Notes: generated by a model from the letters alone, not told the origin. Positions 1-5,111 are shown, numbered from the stretch's first letter. The stretch: DNA of 5,243 nt from CAISDH01 sp964398805 (GCA_964398805.1 CAYNNI010000027.1:1-5243); one strand, 5' to 3'. Made by a program: numbers and translations.

Positions 1-190
1 CAATGAATTTAAATGTTGATATTTTCTTGCTTATCCTCCTCGTGCCTTCCTTGGTCAGCAACACAAGCGTGTTCTTCGTCTCATCGATGACAGTGCCGCT
101 TATTCCCTTCTGCGACCTGTCCTGGCTGCCGCCCACCCTGCACTTAAGGCCTATCAGCTCGTGAAGCACTATGTTCTTGTTGTTGTACAT
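1..190 (-). CDS. rnp1: RNase P protein component 1 (Rpp29/Pop4 family), 5' part, cut by window edge
   Basis: Reading the minus strand from the ATG at 190-188 gives 63 codons that stay open to the window edge, so only the N-terminal part is present. Early residues include HELIGLKCRV (about 10-19), then GISGTVIDETKNTLVLL (about 29-45) and a basic IxKKISTFKF near the edge. This order (HELIGL, G-x-V-x-DET-x-NTL, K....F.F) is the signature of the Sm-like barrel of the archaeal/eukaryal Rpp29 family, a protein subunit that binds the RNase P RNA used for tRNA 5'-end maturation. The start is fixed by an in-frame TGA just upstream. No strong Shine-Dalgarno is seen. A weak TTCTTAATT at about 213-221 could be a TATA element for a near-leaderless transcript, but co-transcription with the gene upstream (87-base gap) is equally possible. 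The family call is confident. Confidence 0.85.
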   Translation of the reverse strand, partial: MYNNKNIVLHELIGLKCRVGGSQDRSQKGISGTVIDETKNTLVLLTKEGTRRISKKISTFKFI

Positions 191-233
191 ACATGGATAT
201 CTCTCATCAACAATTAAGAAGCCTCGCCAAACC

Positions 234-256
234 GCGGAGAAGCGGAACTTCGCCGC
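234..256 (-). other. Hairpin between the DUF373 gene and rnp1
   Basis: The 87-base gap holds an inverted repeat: GCGG-x-GAAG, a 5-base loop, CTTC-x-CCGC, that is two 4-bp stems with one internal mismatch. It lies about 20 bases past the stop of the DUF373 gene and about 45 bases before the rnp1 start, with a short T-rich stretch (CTTCTTAATTG) following on the minus strand. It could act as a processing or termination structure separating the two genes. The stem is short and no classical long U-tract follows, so the function is a guess. Confidence 0.3.
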
Positions 257-277
257 CGTTCAGTCTCTTCTGGCAAT

Positions 278-1498
278 TCACTTGACCGTTACCCTGTCCG
301 ATATGTTCGTTATGCGGTCTATGTCGTAGTTGATGACCGTCCCGTAATTAGTCCTTATTGCCACTATGCCGTTGCCTGGCAGCACCTTCACTATCTTGCC
401 GATGTACGCGCCGATGTCATTTATGACAACCTTGCCCTTCATCCTGGAGCCCTTTATCGCAATCTTCCTCAGGTGCGCGCTGAATAAGGATATGCCATAG
501 CCGGCAAGTATCGTGATCACGCTATAGAGAAGCAGCTCCCAGAAGTATATCTGCCCTATGAACCATGCAGCCGTGAGGTAAAGCAGCACTATGCCCATGA
601 CGCCGTAGCCGACGTACGAGCCTTCGCGTATCGCCTTGTAGCGCAATCTGCGGCTCTCAAGGTCGACTATCCTTCCGGCAACGTAGAGCGACAGGCTTAT
701 CGGCAGTATCAGTATGAAGCCCTCTATCGCATACGAAACTATGCTGACCGAGTCCTGCGTGAGGTGCAACGCATAGGTGTAGCTGCCATACCCTACCACA
801 ACAGCTATTGCGAAGAAGAGCATTGCCCCTACATAGAATATGAAGCTGAGGCGTTCGATGCTGAAGCCAAAGCCGCGGAAGCTGTAGCTGATCCTGTCCT
901 CTATGCCCACTCCCTTGATTACTAAGTACAGCCCTATGAGCGCTACCGGCGGCTGCCATCCATAGTTGAGGTAGTAGCTGATTGCGAAGAGCAGCATTAT
1001 GACAGCCGGCACACCGAAGACTATGCGCGCGTAGTGCGGCTCCTTCAGCTTCTCGAGTATTGCAAAGTATGTGTTTTCAAGCTGTTCTGCCTGCTTCATG
1101 CGCACTATGTCTATGCTGTTCACCTTTATCCTGTTCTTCAGCAGTGGCAGCACCCTCGAATCGCTTGCACCGTCGGTCACGAGCACGCAGGCATCCACCT
1201 TGAACCTATCTATCACTATCTCAATCTGCCTAGCGAGCTCTGCATCGGCGACGTATCCCTCCCGTTCTGCGCCCGTTAGTGTGGCTACTCTAACCCCGTA
1301 ACCCTGTCTCTTCAGCTCGTCGTACTTCCTGACGGCCTCAAACATCGTGTTTGCGTCGGTGTCCTGCGGATCCTTTAGCGCAAGGGCGGCCGCTGCCTTC
1401 AGGTTTTCCTCCCTTCCCAGCACAGGACCGGTCACCCTCGTCTTCCTGTAGAGGTCGTTGTCTATGTCCACTGCCAGGACAAGGACCCGCTCCTGCAT
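278..1498 (-). CDS. DUF373 family archaeal integral membrane protein
   Basis: This 406-residue protein starts at the ATG at 1498-1496. Residues 1 to about 150 form a soluble domain that opens with VLVLAVDIDNDL and includes TRVTGPVLGREENLKAAAAL, a DTDANTMFEAVRKYDEL stretch, VATLTGAEREGYVADAELARQI and VDACVLVTDGASD; this pattern is characteristic of the archaeal DUF373/COG2237 family. From about residue 155 to 345 there are roughly seven hydrophobic segments with short charged loops, so it should sit in the cell membrane. The last 50 residues (GKVVINDIGAYIGKI onwards) look like a small beta-rich cytoplasmic domain. Length is normal for the family and no frame disruption is seen. A TATA-like element at 1529-1538 puts the transcript start about 8-9 bases before the ATG, so the mRNA has a very short leader and no clear Shine-Dalgarno. 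The biochemical function of the family is not known to me. Confidence 0.85.
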   Translation of the reverse strand: MQERVLVLAVDIDNDLYRKTRVTGPVLGREENLKAAAALALKDPQDTDANTMFEAVRKYDELKRQGYGVRVATLTGAEREGYVADAELARQIEIVIDRFKVDACVLVTDGASDSRVLPLLKNRIKVNSIDIVRMKQAEQLENTYFAILEKLKEPHYARIVFGVPAVIMLLFAISYYLNYGWQPPVALIGLYLVIKGVGIEDRISYSFRGFGFSIERLSFIFYVGAMLFFAIAVVVGYGSYTYALHLTQDSVSIVSYAIEGFILILPISLSLYVAGRIVDLESRRLRYKAIREGSYVGYGVMGIVLLYLTAAWFIGQIYFWELLLYSVITILAGYGISLFSAHLRKIAIKGSRMKGKVVINDIGAYIGKIVKVLPGNGIVAIRTNYGTVINYDIDRITNISDRVTVK

Positions 1499-1528
1499 AG
1501 TACCACTCTCAGATTTTGCTCAGTGCAC

Positions 1529-1538
1529 TAATAAAAGA
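1529..1538 (-). promoter_or_regulatory. TATA-box promoter of the DUF373 gene
   Basis: On the minus strand the element reads CTTTTATTAG, close to the archaeal TATA consensus TTTATA. Its centre lies about 35 bases before the ATG at 1498. With the usual distance of about 26 bases from TATA centre to start site, transcription would begin near 1507, giving a leader of about 8-9 bases. Confidence 0.5.
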
Positions 1539-1820
1539 CTATCTAAACCGCACAGGGATGCACGGCAATTTTTCGTGTGGCTCAGGCATGGACATGTGCA
1601 ATGGATAACACTTTAAGAAAGCCACCGTTACCGTCTGAAGGGTAGACCTCCAGTATTCGCGGATTTCCGAAACGTATTCTGCTCTTCCCAGAGGAGCCAA
1701 TTCGGGAGGGAAATAATTAGGAGATAATCCACAATGCGACCCACACAGGGCGGAGAGGGCGTTGCGGCCCATGGTCATAAAGAGGAGAGTCAGCCAGCAG
1801 AGCAGGGGGAGGGACAGCAT
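1539..1820 (-). CDS. Unrecognised open frame in the divergent intergenic region, possibly a gene remnant
   Basis: A 93-codon minus-strand frame spans much of the 500-base space between two divergent genes. The first 17 residues are hydrophobic (MLSLPLLCWLTLLFM). The middle (SPNYFPPELAPLGRAEYVSE) has a protein-like mix of residues and the end is Pro/His/Cys-rich (SMPEPHEKLPCIPV). I recognise no domain. No good Shine-Dalgarno or TATA box precedes the ATG at 1820, and the frame shares its promoter-side space with the DUF373 promoter at its 3' end. It could be a chance frame, a small hypothetical protein, or the decayed tail of a mobile-element gene; I cannot choose between these from sequence alone. 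Confidence 0.2.
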   Translation of the reverse strand: MLSLPLLCWLTLLFMTMGRNALSALCGSHCGLSPNYFPPELAPLGRAEYVSEIREYWRSTLQTVTVAFLKCYPLHMSMPEPHEKLPCIPVRFR

Positions 1821-1932
1821 GGAAAGCTATGCGATGCAGATGCCGATTTACATGTCGTCGAAACTGCAGGGGCAGGATTACGTCAAAAACGTGTCTGGCA
1901 TACTGAAGTCAGGTCTTCCCCCGAAACCGTAG
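1819..1932 (+). CDS. Candidate 37-residue small protein with strong ribosome binding site
   Basis: ATG at 1819 is preceded by a purine-rich Shine-Dalgarno, GGGGGAGGG at about 1805-1813, with GGAGG about 6 bases before the start; this is the best ribosome binding site in the window. The frame encodes MESYAMQMPIYMSSKLQGQD, then YVKNVSGILKSGLPPKP, and stops at TAG 1930-1932. It is methionine-rich at the start and ends in a Pro/Lys tail. An in-frame upstream ATG at 1771 would give 53 residues but lacks a ribosome binding site. A TATA-like AAATAATTAG at 1711-1720 could be its promoter. No family is recognised and no membrane segment is present. It ends about 35 bases before the TATA box of the downstream operon, so it would be a separate transcription unit or a read-through leader gene. 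Confidence 0.4.
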   Translation: MESYAMQMPIYMSSKLQGQDYVKNVSGILKSGLPPKP

Positions 1933-1966
1933 GAATCTTAAAGTGTTACGCGGAATACCATCTATA

Positions 1967-1974
1967 TTTATAAG
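1967..1974 (+). promoter_or_regulatory. TATA-box promoter of the isoprenoid operon
   Basis: TTTATAAG, within the A/T-rich TCTATATTTATAAG, matches the archaeal TATA box well and stands out in G+C-rich surroundings. Transcription starting about 26 bases downstream (near 1996) would leave only a few bases before GTG 2001 or ATG 2004. This argues that the in-frame GTG at 1974, which overlaps the TATA box, is not the true start of the first gene. Confidence 0.6.
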
Positions 1975-2003
1975 TGCTCTGGCGAATCTATTCAGGCGGC
2001 GTG

Positions 2004-2417
2004 ATGGCGGGTGGCTGCATGGGATCTACTGAAGTGAGGAGGCTTCTGCTTGGCGATACCGCGAGGTACGAGGGCATAATCGGGAAGCACGCGGCCGCGC
2101 TGTCCGTGCGCTACGGGGACGCGGGGCTCTCGCGGCAGCTCGCGTCCATGCGTAGCCGGTTCGTCTCCCTCGGCCCTATGGCGCTCTGCGACTCGGTGCT
2201 CTCCGACCTGGGAACCGCGGCCCCGGACGACCTGCTCGCCGGCATAGGACTCATGGCGTTCCACATCTCGACACACGACGACATCGTGGACGAGACTCCG
2301 GATTCCAGGGCCGGGATCTCGGCACTGCTCTATTCTGGGAACATCGCGCTGGCCGAGGGCGTGGGGCTGCTGATCGGCAGGGGCTACCTGGGGAGGCAGC
2401 GGCCGCGCTGGCGATGA
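2004..2417 (+). CDS. Isoprenyl diphosphate synthase-like protein, N-terminal part (frame broken)
   Basis: This frame holds the first half of a trans-isoprenyl diphosphate synthase-type fold. The family condenses allylic diphosphates with isopentenyl diphosphate to build the C15-C20 or longer chains of archaeal lipids and carriers. The first aspartate-rich motif is plain: HDDIVDETPD, about 90 residues after ATG 2004. After it the family normally shows RRG and, further on, a GD pair; here the matching stretches read SRAG and AEGVGLL, so both are degenerate. The frame then runs GRGYLG and switches to the unlikely tail RQRPRWR before TGA at 2415-2417. Reading one base back from the four-G run at 2390-2393 continues as EAAAALAMIETNSY into the next frame, so the two frames were one gene of about 288 residues, normal for the family. 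GTG 2001, ATG 2004 and ATG 2019 are all possible starts; 2004 fits the TATA position and 2019 has GGTGG just upstream. GTG 1974 is unlikely. Confidence 0.7.
   Translation: MAGGCMGSTEVRRLLLGDTARYEGIIGKHAAALSVRYGDAGLSRQLASMRSRFVSLGPMALCDSVLSDLGTAAPDDLLAGIGLMAFHISTHDDIVDETPDSRAGISALLYSGNIALAEGVGLLIGRGYLGRQRPRWR
2390..2393 (+). other. Site of the one-base frame break in the prenyl synthase gene
   Basis: The sequence around the break is CTGGGGAGGCAGC. With four G the frame leads to a stop at 2417; with five G it reads CTG GGG GAG GCA and joins the two halves without a gap. A single missing G in a homopolymer is a common sequencing or assembly error and also a common natural mutation. A ribosomal -1 slip on GGGG is conceivable, but the following AGG to GAG re-pairing is poor and no pseudoknot is evident, so programmed shifting is the least likely reading. 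Confidence 0.6.
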
Positions 2418-2869
2418 TAGAGACGAACAGCTACATGCAGGATAGGGTCGTGGGCGCGCTGTGGAAGAGGGAGATGCCGACCAGGTCAGAATACATGGGC
2501 GGCATAAGGCACATAATCTCATGGGCGTCGATCGGGCCATCGGCCGCGCTCGCCCATTCCGGCAGGGACGGATTCGCGAACCGGGTGTCGAGGTTCTGCG
2601 AGAACTACGGGCTCTCGATGCAGCTGGCGGACGACATGGCGGAGATAGATGAGGACGCGGCCAGCGGCTACTGGTCCCTGCCGATAATCGAGGCGGGCAG
2701 CAGGGAGATACCCGAAGGGATGGACAGGAACCACCTCATAGCCAGGACGAAGGCAGCGGCCGCGGAGAGGATCGCCAAGGCCATAGACGCGCTGCCCCGC
2801 GGTTGGGTTCACACGAGGGCGAAGGCAATGCTGCTGAGGGAGTATGTTTCAGGGTTCGAGTACGGGTGA
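2414..2869 (+). CDS. Isoprenyl diphosphate synthase-like protein, C-terminal part (frame broken)
   Basis: The second half carries the C-terminal helices of the prenyl synthase fold. The second aspartate-rich region is YGLSMQLADDMAEIDED, matching the family's FQ-x-x-DD-x-x-D position with Gln and the Asp pair kept, but Glu where the last Asp of DDxxD is expected. It is followed by SGYWSLPII, equivalent to the family's GK..TLP segment but without the Lys. Upstream, ISWASIGPSAAL occupies the place of the usual KT-x-x-L helix, again without the Lys. The ATG at 2414 overlaps the preceding stop as ATGA, which could allow re-initiation, yet the nearest purine-rich sequence lies about 17 bases away and the ATG falls inside what should be a continuous helix. 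I therefore read this as the downstream half of a frameshifted gene rather than a separate subunit. The stop at 2867-2869 lies inside the Nudix gene. Confidence 0.7.
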   Translation: MIETNSYMQDRVVGALWKREMPTRSEYMGGIRHIISWASIGPSAALAHSGRDGFANRVSRFCENYGLSMQLADDMAEIDEDAASGYWSLPIIEAGSREIPEGMDRNHLIARTKAAAAERIAKAIDALPRGWVHTRAKAMLLREYVSGFEYG

Positions 2870-3290
2870 GCGCACGGAGAAAAGGATAATCGTCTGGGTT
2901 GGTGCCTTCCTCAAGCGCGGCGACGGGAGGTTCCTCCTGGTGAGGAGGTCGCAGGGCAGCTCTTGGGGCGCGGCGCAGTGGCAGCTCGTCGGGGGCAAGG
3001 TCGAGTGGGGCGAATCGGTCGACCAGGCACTCGGCAGGGAGATAAGGGAGGAGACGGGCGGCACCATCGGCGCGCGCAGGTTCGTGGACACTTATGCCGT
3101 GCAGCTGGAAGCGAAAGGCGTCCTCTTCCACGCGGTTCAGATTGTCTACACCGGGGCGTACTACGGCGCGACCGTGTCGCTGGACGACGAGCACGACGGC
3201 TACAGGTGGGTGGCGCCGGACGAGGTGGCCGGGATGGACCTCATAACAGGGCTTGGGGAATTCATAAGCGCCAACCGCGGGTCAATCTGA
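2844..3290 (+). CDS. Nudix hydrolase
   Basis: This 148-residue protein contains a complete Nudix box at residues 51-73 (G51, E57, R65-E66-I67, E69-E70, G72; pattern Gx5Ex7REUxEExGU with Gly instead of a bulky residue at the last position). The Glu residues bind the metal that cleaves a nucleoside diphosphate linked to another group, or a similar diphosphate. The N-terminal strand (IIVWVGAFLKRGDGRFLLVRR) and WQLVGGKVEWGE are typical of the MutT/ADP-ribose pyrophosphatase-like branch. It lacks the Cys and Glu motifs expected of Nudix-fold isopentenyl diphosphate isomerase. Length is that of a single-domain cytosolic enzyme. ATG 2844 overlaps the previous gene by 26 bases, with GAGG a few bases upstream, so translation is probably coupled. 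The substrate cannot be told from sequence; a nucleotide-clean-up role or hydrolysis of a prenyl diphosphate are both open. Confidence 0.9.
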   Translation: MFQGSSTGERTEKRIIVWVGAFLKRGDGRFLLVRRSQGSSWGAAQWQLVGGKVEWGESVDQALGREIREETGGTIGARRFVDTYAVQLEAKGVLFHAVQIVYTGAYYGATVSLDDEHDGYRWVAPDEVAGMDLITGLGEFISANRGSI

Positions 3291-3856
3291 TGGAGAAAGC
3301 GGTCATAGCAGTCACTGGATACTCCGGTAGCGGCAAGTCCACCCTCGCGGGCATGTTGCGCGACCGCTGCGGCTGCGAGGGCGTCGGAGCCGGCGACGTC
3401 ATGAGGGCGGGTGCGAGGAAGCTCGGCTATGCACGCCTGTCTGACATGATCGCGCTCAGCGGCGTGGAAAGCGTCTTCGAGCGCTTCAGGGAACCGATCC
3501 TGCAGGGCATACTCCGCCGGTATCGCTCCGAGAGCGTGGTGGTGGACGGGCTCTACGACGCCGTGCTCGCGGACGCGCTCATGCGTGAGGTTGGGCGCAA
3601 CGGCATCTGCATCGTCAGCGTTGTCTCGGACCGGCGTAACAGGGACATCAACCTCGCCGCGAGGTACAGCCTCCTCGGCCCCGGCGGCGCTATCGAGGCC
3701 GCGCGGCGTGACTCGGTCAAGGTAATCGCGGGGCTGGAGAAGGTAGTGCGCATGGCGGACTTGGAGGTTCGCAACAACGGCACCCTCTTGCGCCTTGGGG
3801 AGGAGGCCGACATGGTGGCCGTGCGGGTGTTGCATGGCAGTCAGCAGGTTGCTTAG
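3290..3856 (+). CDS. P-loop nucleotide kinase-like protein (resembles UPF0200 / dephospho-CoA kinase-like)
   Basis: The 188-residue protein opens with a Walker A loop, GYSGSGKST at residues 10-18, followed by GAGDVMR (33-39), VVVDGLYD (83-90, the Walker B-like strand and Asp), an Arg-rich lid-like region DRRNRDINLAARYS (114-127), ARRDS (138-142) and a final ADLEVRNNGTL (156-166). The order P-loop, GD-V-x-R, V-V-x-DG, Arg-rich lid, and a late A-D-x-x-V-x-N-x-G-(T/S)-L strand is that of the archaeal UPF0200 family within the adenylate kinase/dephospho-CoA kinase-like group. These proteins bind ATP and are expected to phosphorylate a small molecule, but the archaeal family's substrate is not known to me. 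It need not be the dephospho-CoA kinase, since archaea use an unrelated GTP-dependent enzyme for that step. ATG 3290 shares its A with the Nudix stop (TGATG), a tight translational coupling. The last 23 bases overlap the next gene. Confidence 0.75.
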   Translation: MEKAVIAVTGYSGSGKSTLAGMLRDRCGCEGVGAGDVMRAGARKLGYARLSDMIALSGVESVFERFREPILQGILRRYRSESVVVDGLYDAVLADALMREVGRNGICIVSVVSDRRNRDINLAARYSLLGPGGAIEAARRDSVKVIAGLEKVVRMADLEVRNNGTLLRLGEEADMVAVRVLHGSQQVA

Positions 3857-4439
3857 GTTCCAGGCACGGCGAAAGCTGGCACACGTCCTGCTCACGGCAC
3901 CGCCGCTAGCGCTCGTCTACCTAGGGATCGGCCTCTGGACGAGCCTTGCGACCTATTCGGCGTACCTGGCCTTCTGGCTGGCCTCGGAGCTGCTGAGGAC
4001 AAGGAGGGGGCTGAACACCCCGACGGCGATGCTCCTGAGGAAGCTCTCGAGAAGCGTCCTGGACGGCTCTGTGGAACGGGACTGGAAGAGGGTGCGCTTC
4101 CCCTACTGGATCGTGGGCAGCATGGTCGCGATGCCCCTCGGTCCGCTCGCCGTCGTCGCGTCCACCGTCTGCCTGTCGTTCGGCGATCCGTCGAGCGGCA
4201 TGGTCAAGGCCCTGACCGGCAGGAGGAGGTCCCCTGTGGCCACCGGGACCGGCATGCTGGTGAGCTTCGCAATCATGGCGGCGCTGACCTCTAACATGCC
4301 AGCCTCTGCGATGGTCTCTGTCATCGGGATGTGCGGCGACTTGGTCGGTTCAGTGAACGACAACCTCTCGATACCGGTGCTCGGGGCGGCTGGCGCGGTC
4401 GCCGCGCAGCTTCTTGCTTCCATGCCAAAACCGCTATAG
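3834..4439 (+). CDS. Dolichol/phytol kinase-family membrane protein (COG0170-like), probable polyprenol kinase
   Basis: This 201-residue integral membrane protein has about five to six hydrophobic segments. Family marks are RRKLAH at 12-17 (the R-K-x-x-H motif at the start of SEC59, Dgk1 and VTE5 proteins), SFGDPSSGMVKALTGR at 115-130 (the GDP...GK...G CTP-binding-type motif, Lys moved by one turn) and VNDNLSIPV at 174-182 (the family's DNL(T/S)IP motif). Members use CTP to phosphorylate a long-chain alcohol such as dolichol, phytol or diacylglycerol at the membrane. The usual K-S-x-EG motif after the GDP loop reads SPVATGTG here, so part of the expected site has diverged. ATG 3834 was chosen over the in-frame TTG at 3795 because GGTG lies 5 bases upstream and homology begins only after it. 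It overlaps the kinase gene by 23 bases and ends the operon. Exact substrate is inferred from the neighbouring prenyl synthase. Confidence 0.75.
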   Translation: MAVSRLLRFQARRKLAHVLLTAPPLALVYLGIGLWTSLATYSAYLAFWLASELLRTRRGLNTPTAMLLRKLSRSVLDGSVERDWKRVRFPYWIVGSMVAMPLGPLAVVASTVCLSFGDPSSGMVKALTGRRRSPVATGTGMLVSFAIMAALTSNMPASAMVSVIGMCGDLVGSVNDNLSIPVLGAAGAVAAQLLASMPKPL

Positions 4440-4501
4440 GCAGCGCTGACTCTCGGCGGTCCGATGGCTTACTACATGGCGGACATTGCTGGCGTCTTGG
4501 C

Positions 4502-4630
4502 ATGGGCAAGGAGATAAAGAAATCGTTCTACAACGTGGACAGGCATGACATAATGAGGCAGCTTGGAGAACTCGGGGCGAAGAGCGTTGGCAGCTATGAC
4601 ATGTGGAGAATGACCCCCTCCCACGCCTAA
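4502..4630 (+). CDS. Unrecognised small frame, probably a host gene truncated by the insertion sequence
   Basis: Starting at ATG 4502, 62 bases after the operon's last stop, the frame reads MGKEIKKSFYNVDRHDIMRQ and LGELGAKSVGSYDMWRM, which looks like genuine protein, and then TPSHA before TAA at 4628-4630. The TAA lies in the loop of the hairpin at the end of the insertion sequence, and the last residues are encoded by element DNA. The natural gene therefore probably continued further and was cut by the insertion. I do not recognise the family. It follows the operon on the same strand and may have been its fifth gene. No good ribosome binding site is seen. Confidence 0.45.
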   Translation: MGKEIKKSFYNVDRHDIMRQLGELGAKSVGSYDMWRMTPSHA

Positions 4631-4639
4631 AGGCGTGGG
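4620..4639. repeat. Right-end hairpin of the insertion sequence
   Basis: CCCACGCC-TAAA-GGCGTGGG is a perfect 8-bp stem with a 4-base loop, downstream of the tnpA stop. A hairpin of this kind near the right end is what TnpA recognises in IS200/IS605 elements. It also provides a stop codon to the incoming plus-strand frame and could end transcripts from the left. Confidence 0.75.
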
Positions 4640-4648
4640 TATCCACCT

Positions 4649-4667
4649 CTGGCGGCTACGCCGCCAG
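4649..4667. repeat. Second hairpin covering the tnpA stop codon
   Basis: CTGGCGGC-TAC-GCCGCCAG is a perfect 8-bp stem with a 3-base loop that overlaps the last codons and stop (TAG, 4658-4656) of tnpA. It lies only 9 bases from the right-end hairpin. It may serve as a transcription or translation end structure for tnpA, or protect the gene from read-through out of the host. Confidence 0.55.
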
Positions 4668-5111
4668 CCTTAGTTGTCCCGATATGTCCTGTTTCCTTAT
4701 GTAGTTTCTGAGGGTCTCTTCATTGCGCGGTCCGACACTCCCGCCGCTGAAGTCCGCGCCCCAAAAGTGCCCCTGCGGATATCTCAGCCTGTGGTTCGGG
4801 ATTTCCTTGAATGCCATGTACGCTGAAAACCCTTTCAGCATCTGGGTAGCATACGCGACCGTCATGGTGGATGGCAGACTCACTTCAAGGTGGACATGTG
4901 CGTAGTCTTCACCAAATGCGAGTTCCTTTATGACCAATTTGTGCCTCTGCGCTGCGTCGTAGAACGCATCCCTGACCACCTGGACGGTCTTCGGGTTCCT
5001 GAACATCTTGTACCTGTACTTCGTCACGAAGACGAAATGCTGGAAGTTGTACTTCGGGCCAACGTCATTGGCCGATTGTTCTTTATTCTTTGTCTGGTTT
5101 ACACTATCCAT
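4656..5111 (-). CDS. tnpA: IS200/IS605 family transposase TnpA (Y1 HUH)
   Basis: The 151-residue protein carries the HUH motif H72-V73-H74 in the stretch YAHVHLEVSLP, and the catalytic tyrosine Y137 in LRNYIRKQ. Other family marks are HFVFVTKYRYKMF (25-37), the helix ATQMLKGFSAYMAF (88-101) and FWGADFSGGSVG (116-127). TnpA cuts and rejoins single-stranded DNA at the element ends through a covalent tyrosine link and works as a dimer. The roughly 20 N-terminal residues before KYNFQHFV are longer than in many relatives and hydrophilic. All catalytic residues are present and the frame is uninterrupted, so the enzyme is probably active or recently so. GTGAT just 3 bases before the ATG is the only ribosome binding site candidate. 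Confidence 0.92.
   Translation of the reverse strand: MDSVNQTKNKEQSANDVGPKYNFQHFVFVTKYRYKMFRNPKTVQVVRDAFYDAAQRHKLVIKELAFGEDYAHVHLEVSLPSTMTVAYATQMLKGFSAYMAFKEIPNHRLRYPQGHFWGADFSGGSVGPRNEETLRNYIRKQDISGQLRLAA

Noticed and set aside
1734..1973. Plus-strand 79-codon frame in the intergenic region
   Set aside because: No ribosome binding site, composition unlike protein, and it runs through the operon TATA box; the neighbouring frame at 1819 has a far better start.
1974..2003. GTG start at 1974 for the prenyl synthase
   Set aside because: It overlaps the TATA box, so a transcript from this promoter would begin downstream of it.
2388..2416. Programmed -1 ribosomal frameshift making a full-length prenyl synthase
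   Set aside because: No classical slippery heptamer, poor re-pairing of the A-site codon and no evident pseudoknot; a one-base lesion or error is simpler.
1992..2540. Long minus-strand open frame opposite the prenyl synthase
   Set aside because: Antisense frame in G+C-rich coding DNA; Arg/Pro/His-rich product with no family features, while the plus strand holds clear prenyl synthase motifs.
2736..3194. Minus-strand open frame opposite the Nudix gene
   Set aside because: Shadow of the Nudix gene; low-complexity Pro/Arg-rich product.
2963..3289. Upstream extension of the kinase frame through the Nudix gene
   Set aside because: Arg/Gly-rich out-of-frame translation of Nudix codons; the real start is ATG 3290, overlapping the Nudix stop.
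3200..3895. 231-codon minus-strand open frame opposite the kinase
   Set aside because: Length comes from G+C-rich codon bias of the opposite gene; the plus strand has a Walker A motif and coupled starts.
4464..4517. 17-codon frame starting at ATG 4464 after the operon
   Set aside because: Very short, no ribosome binding site, overlaps the start of the 4502 frame; nothing supports it beyond an open frame.
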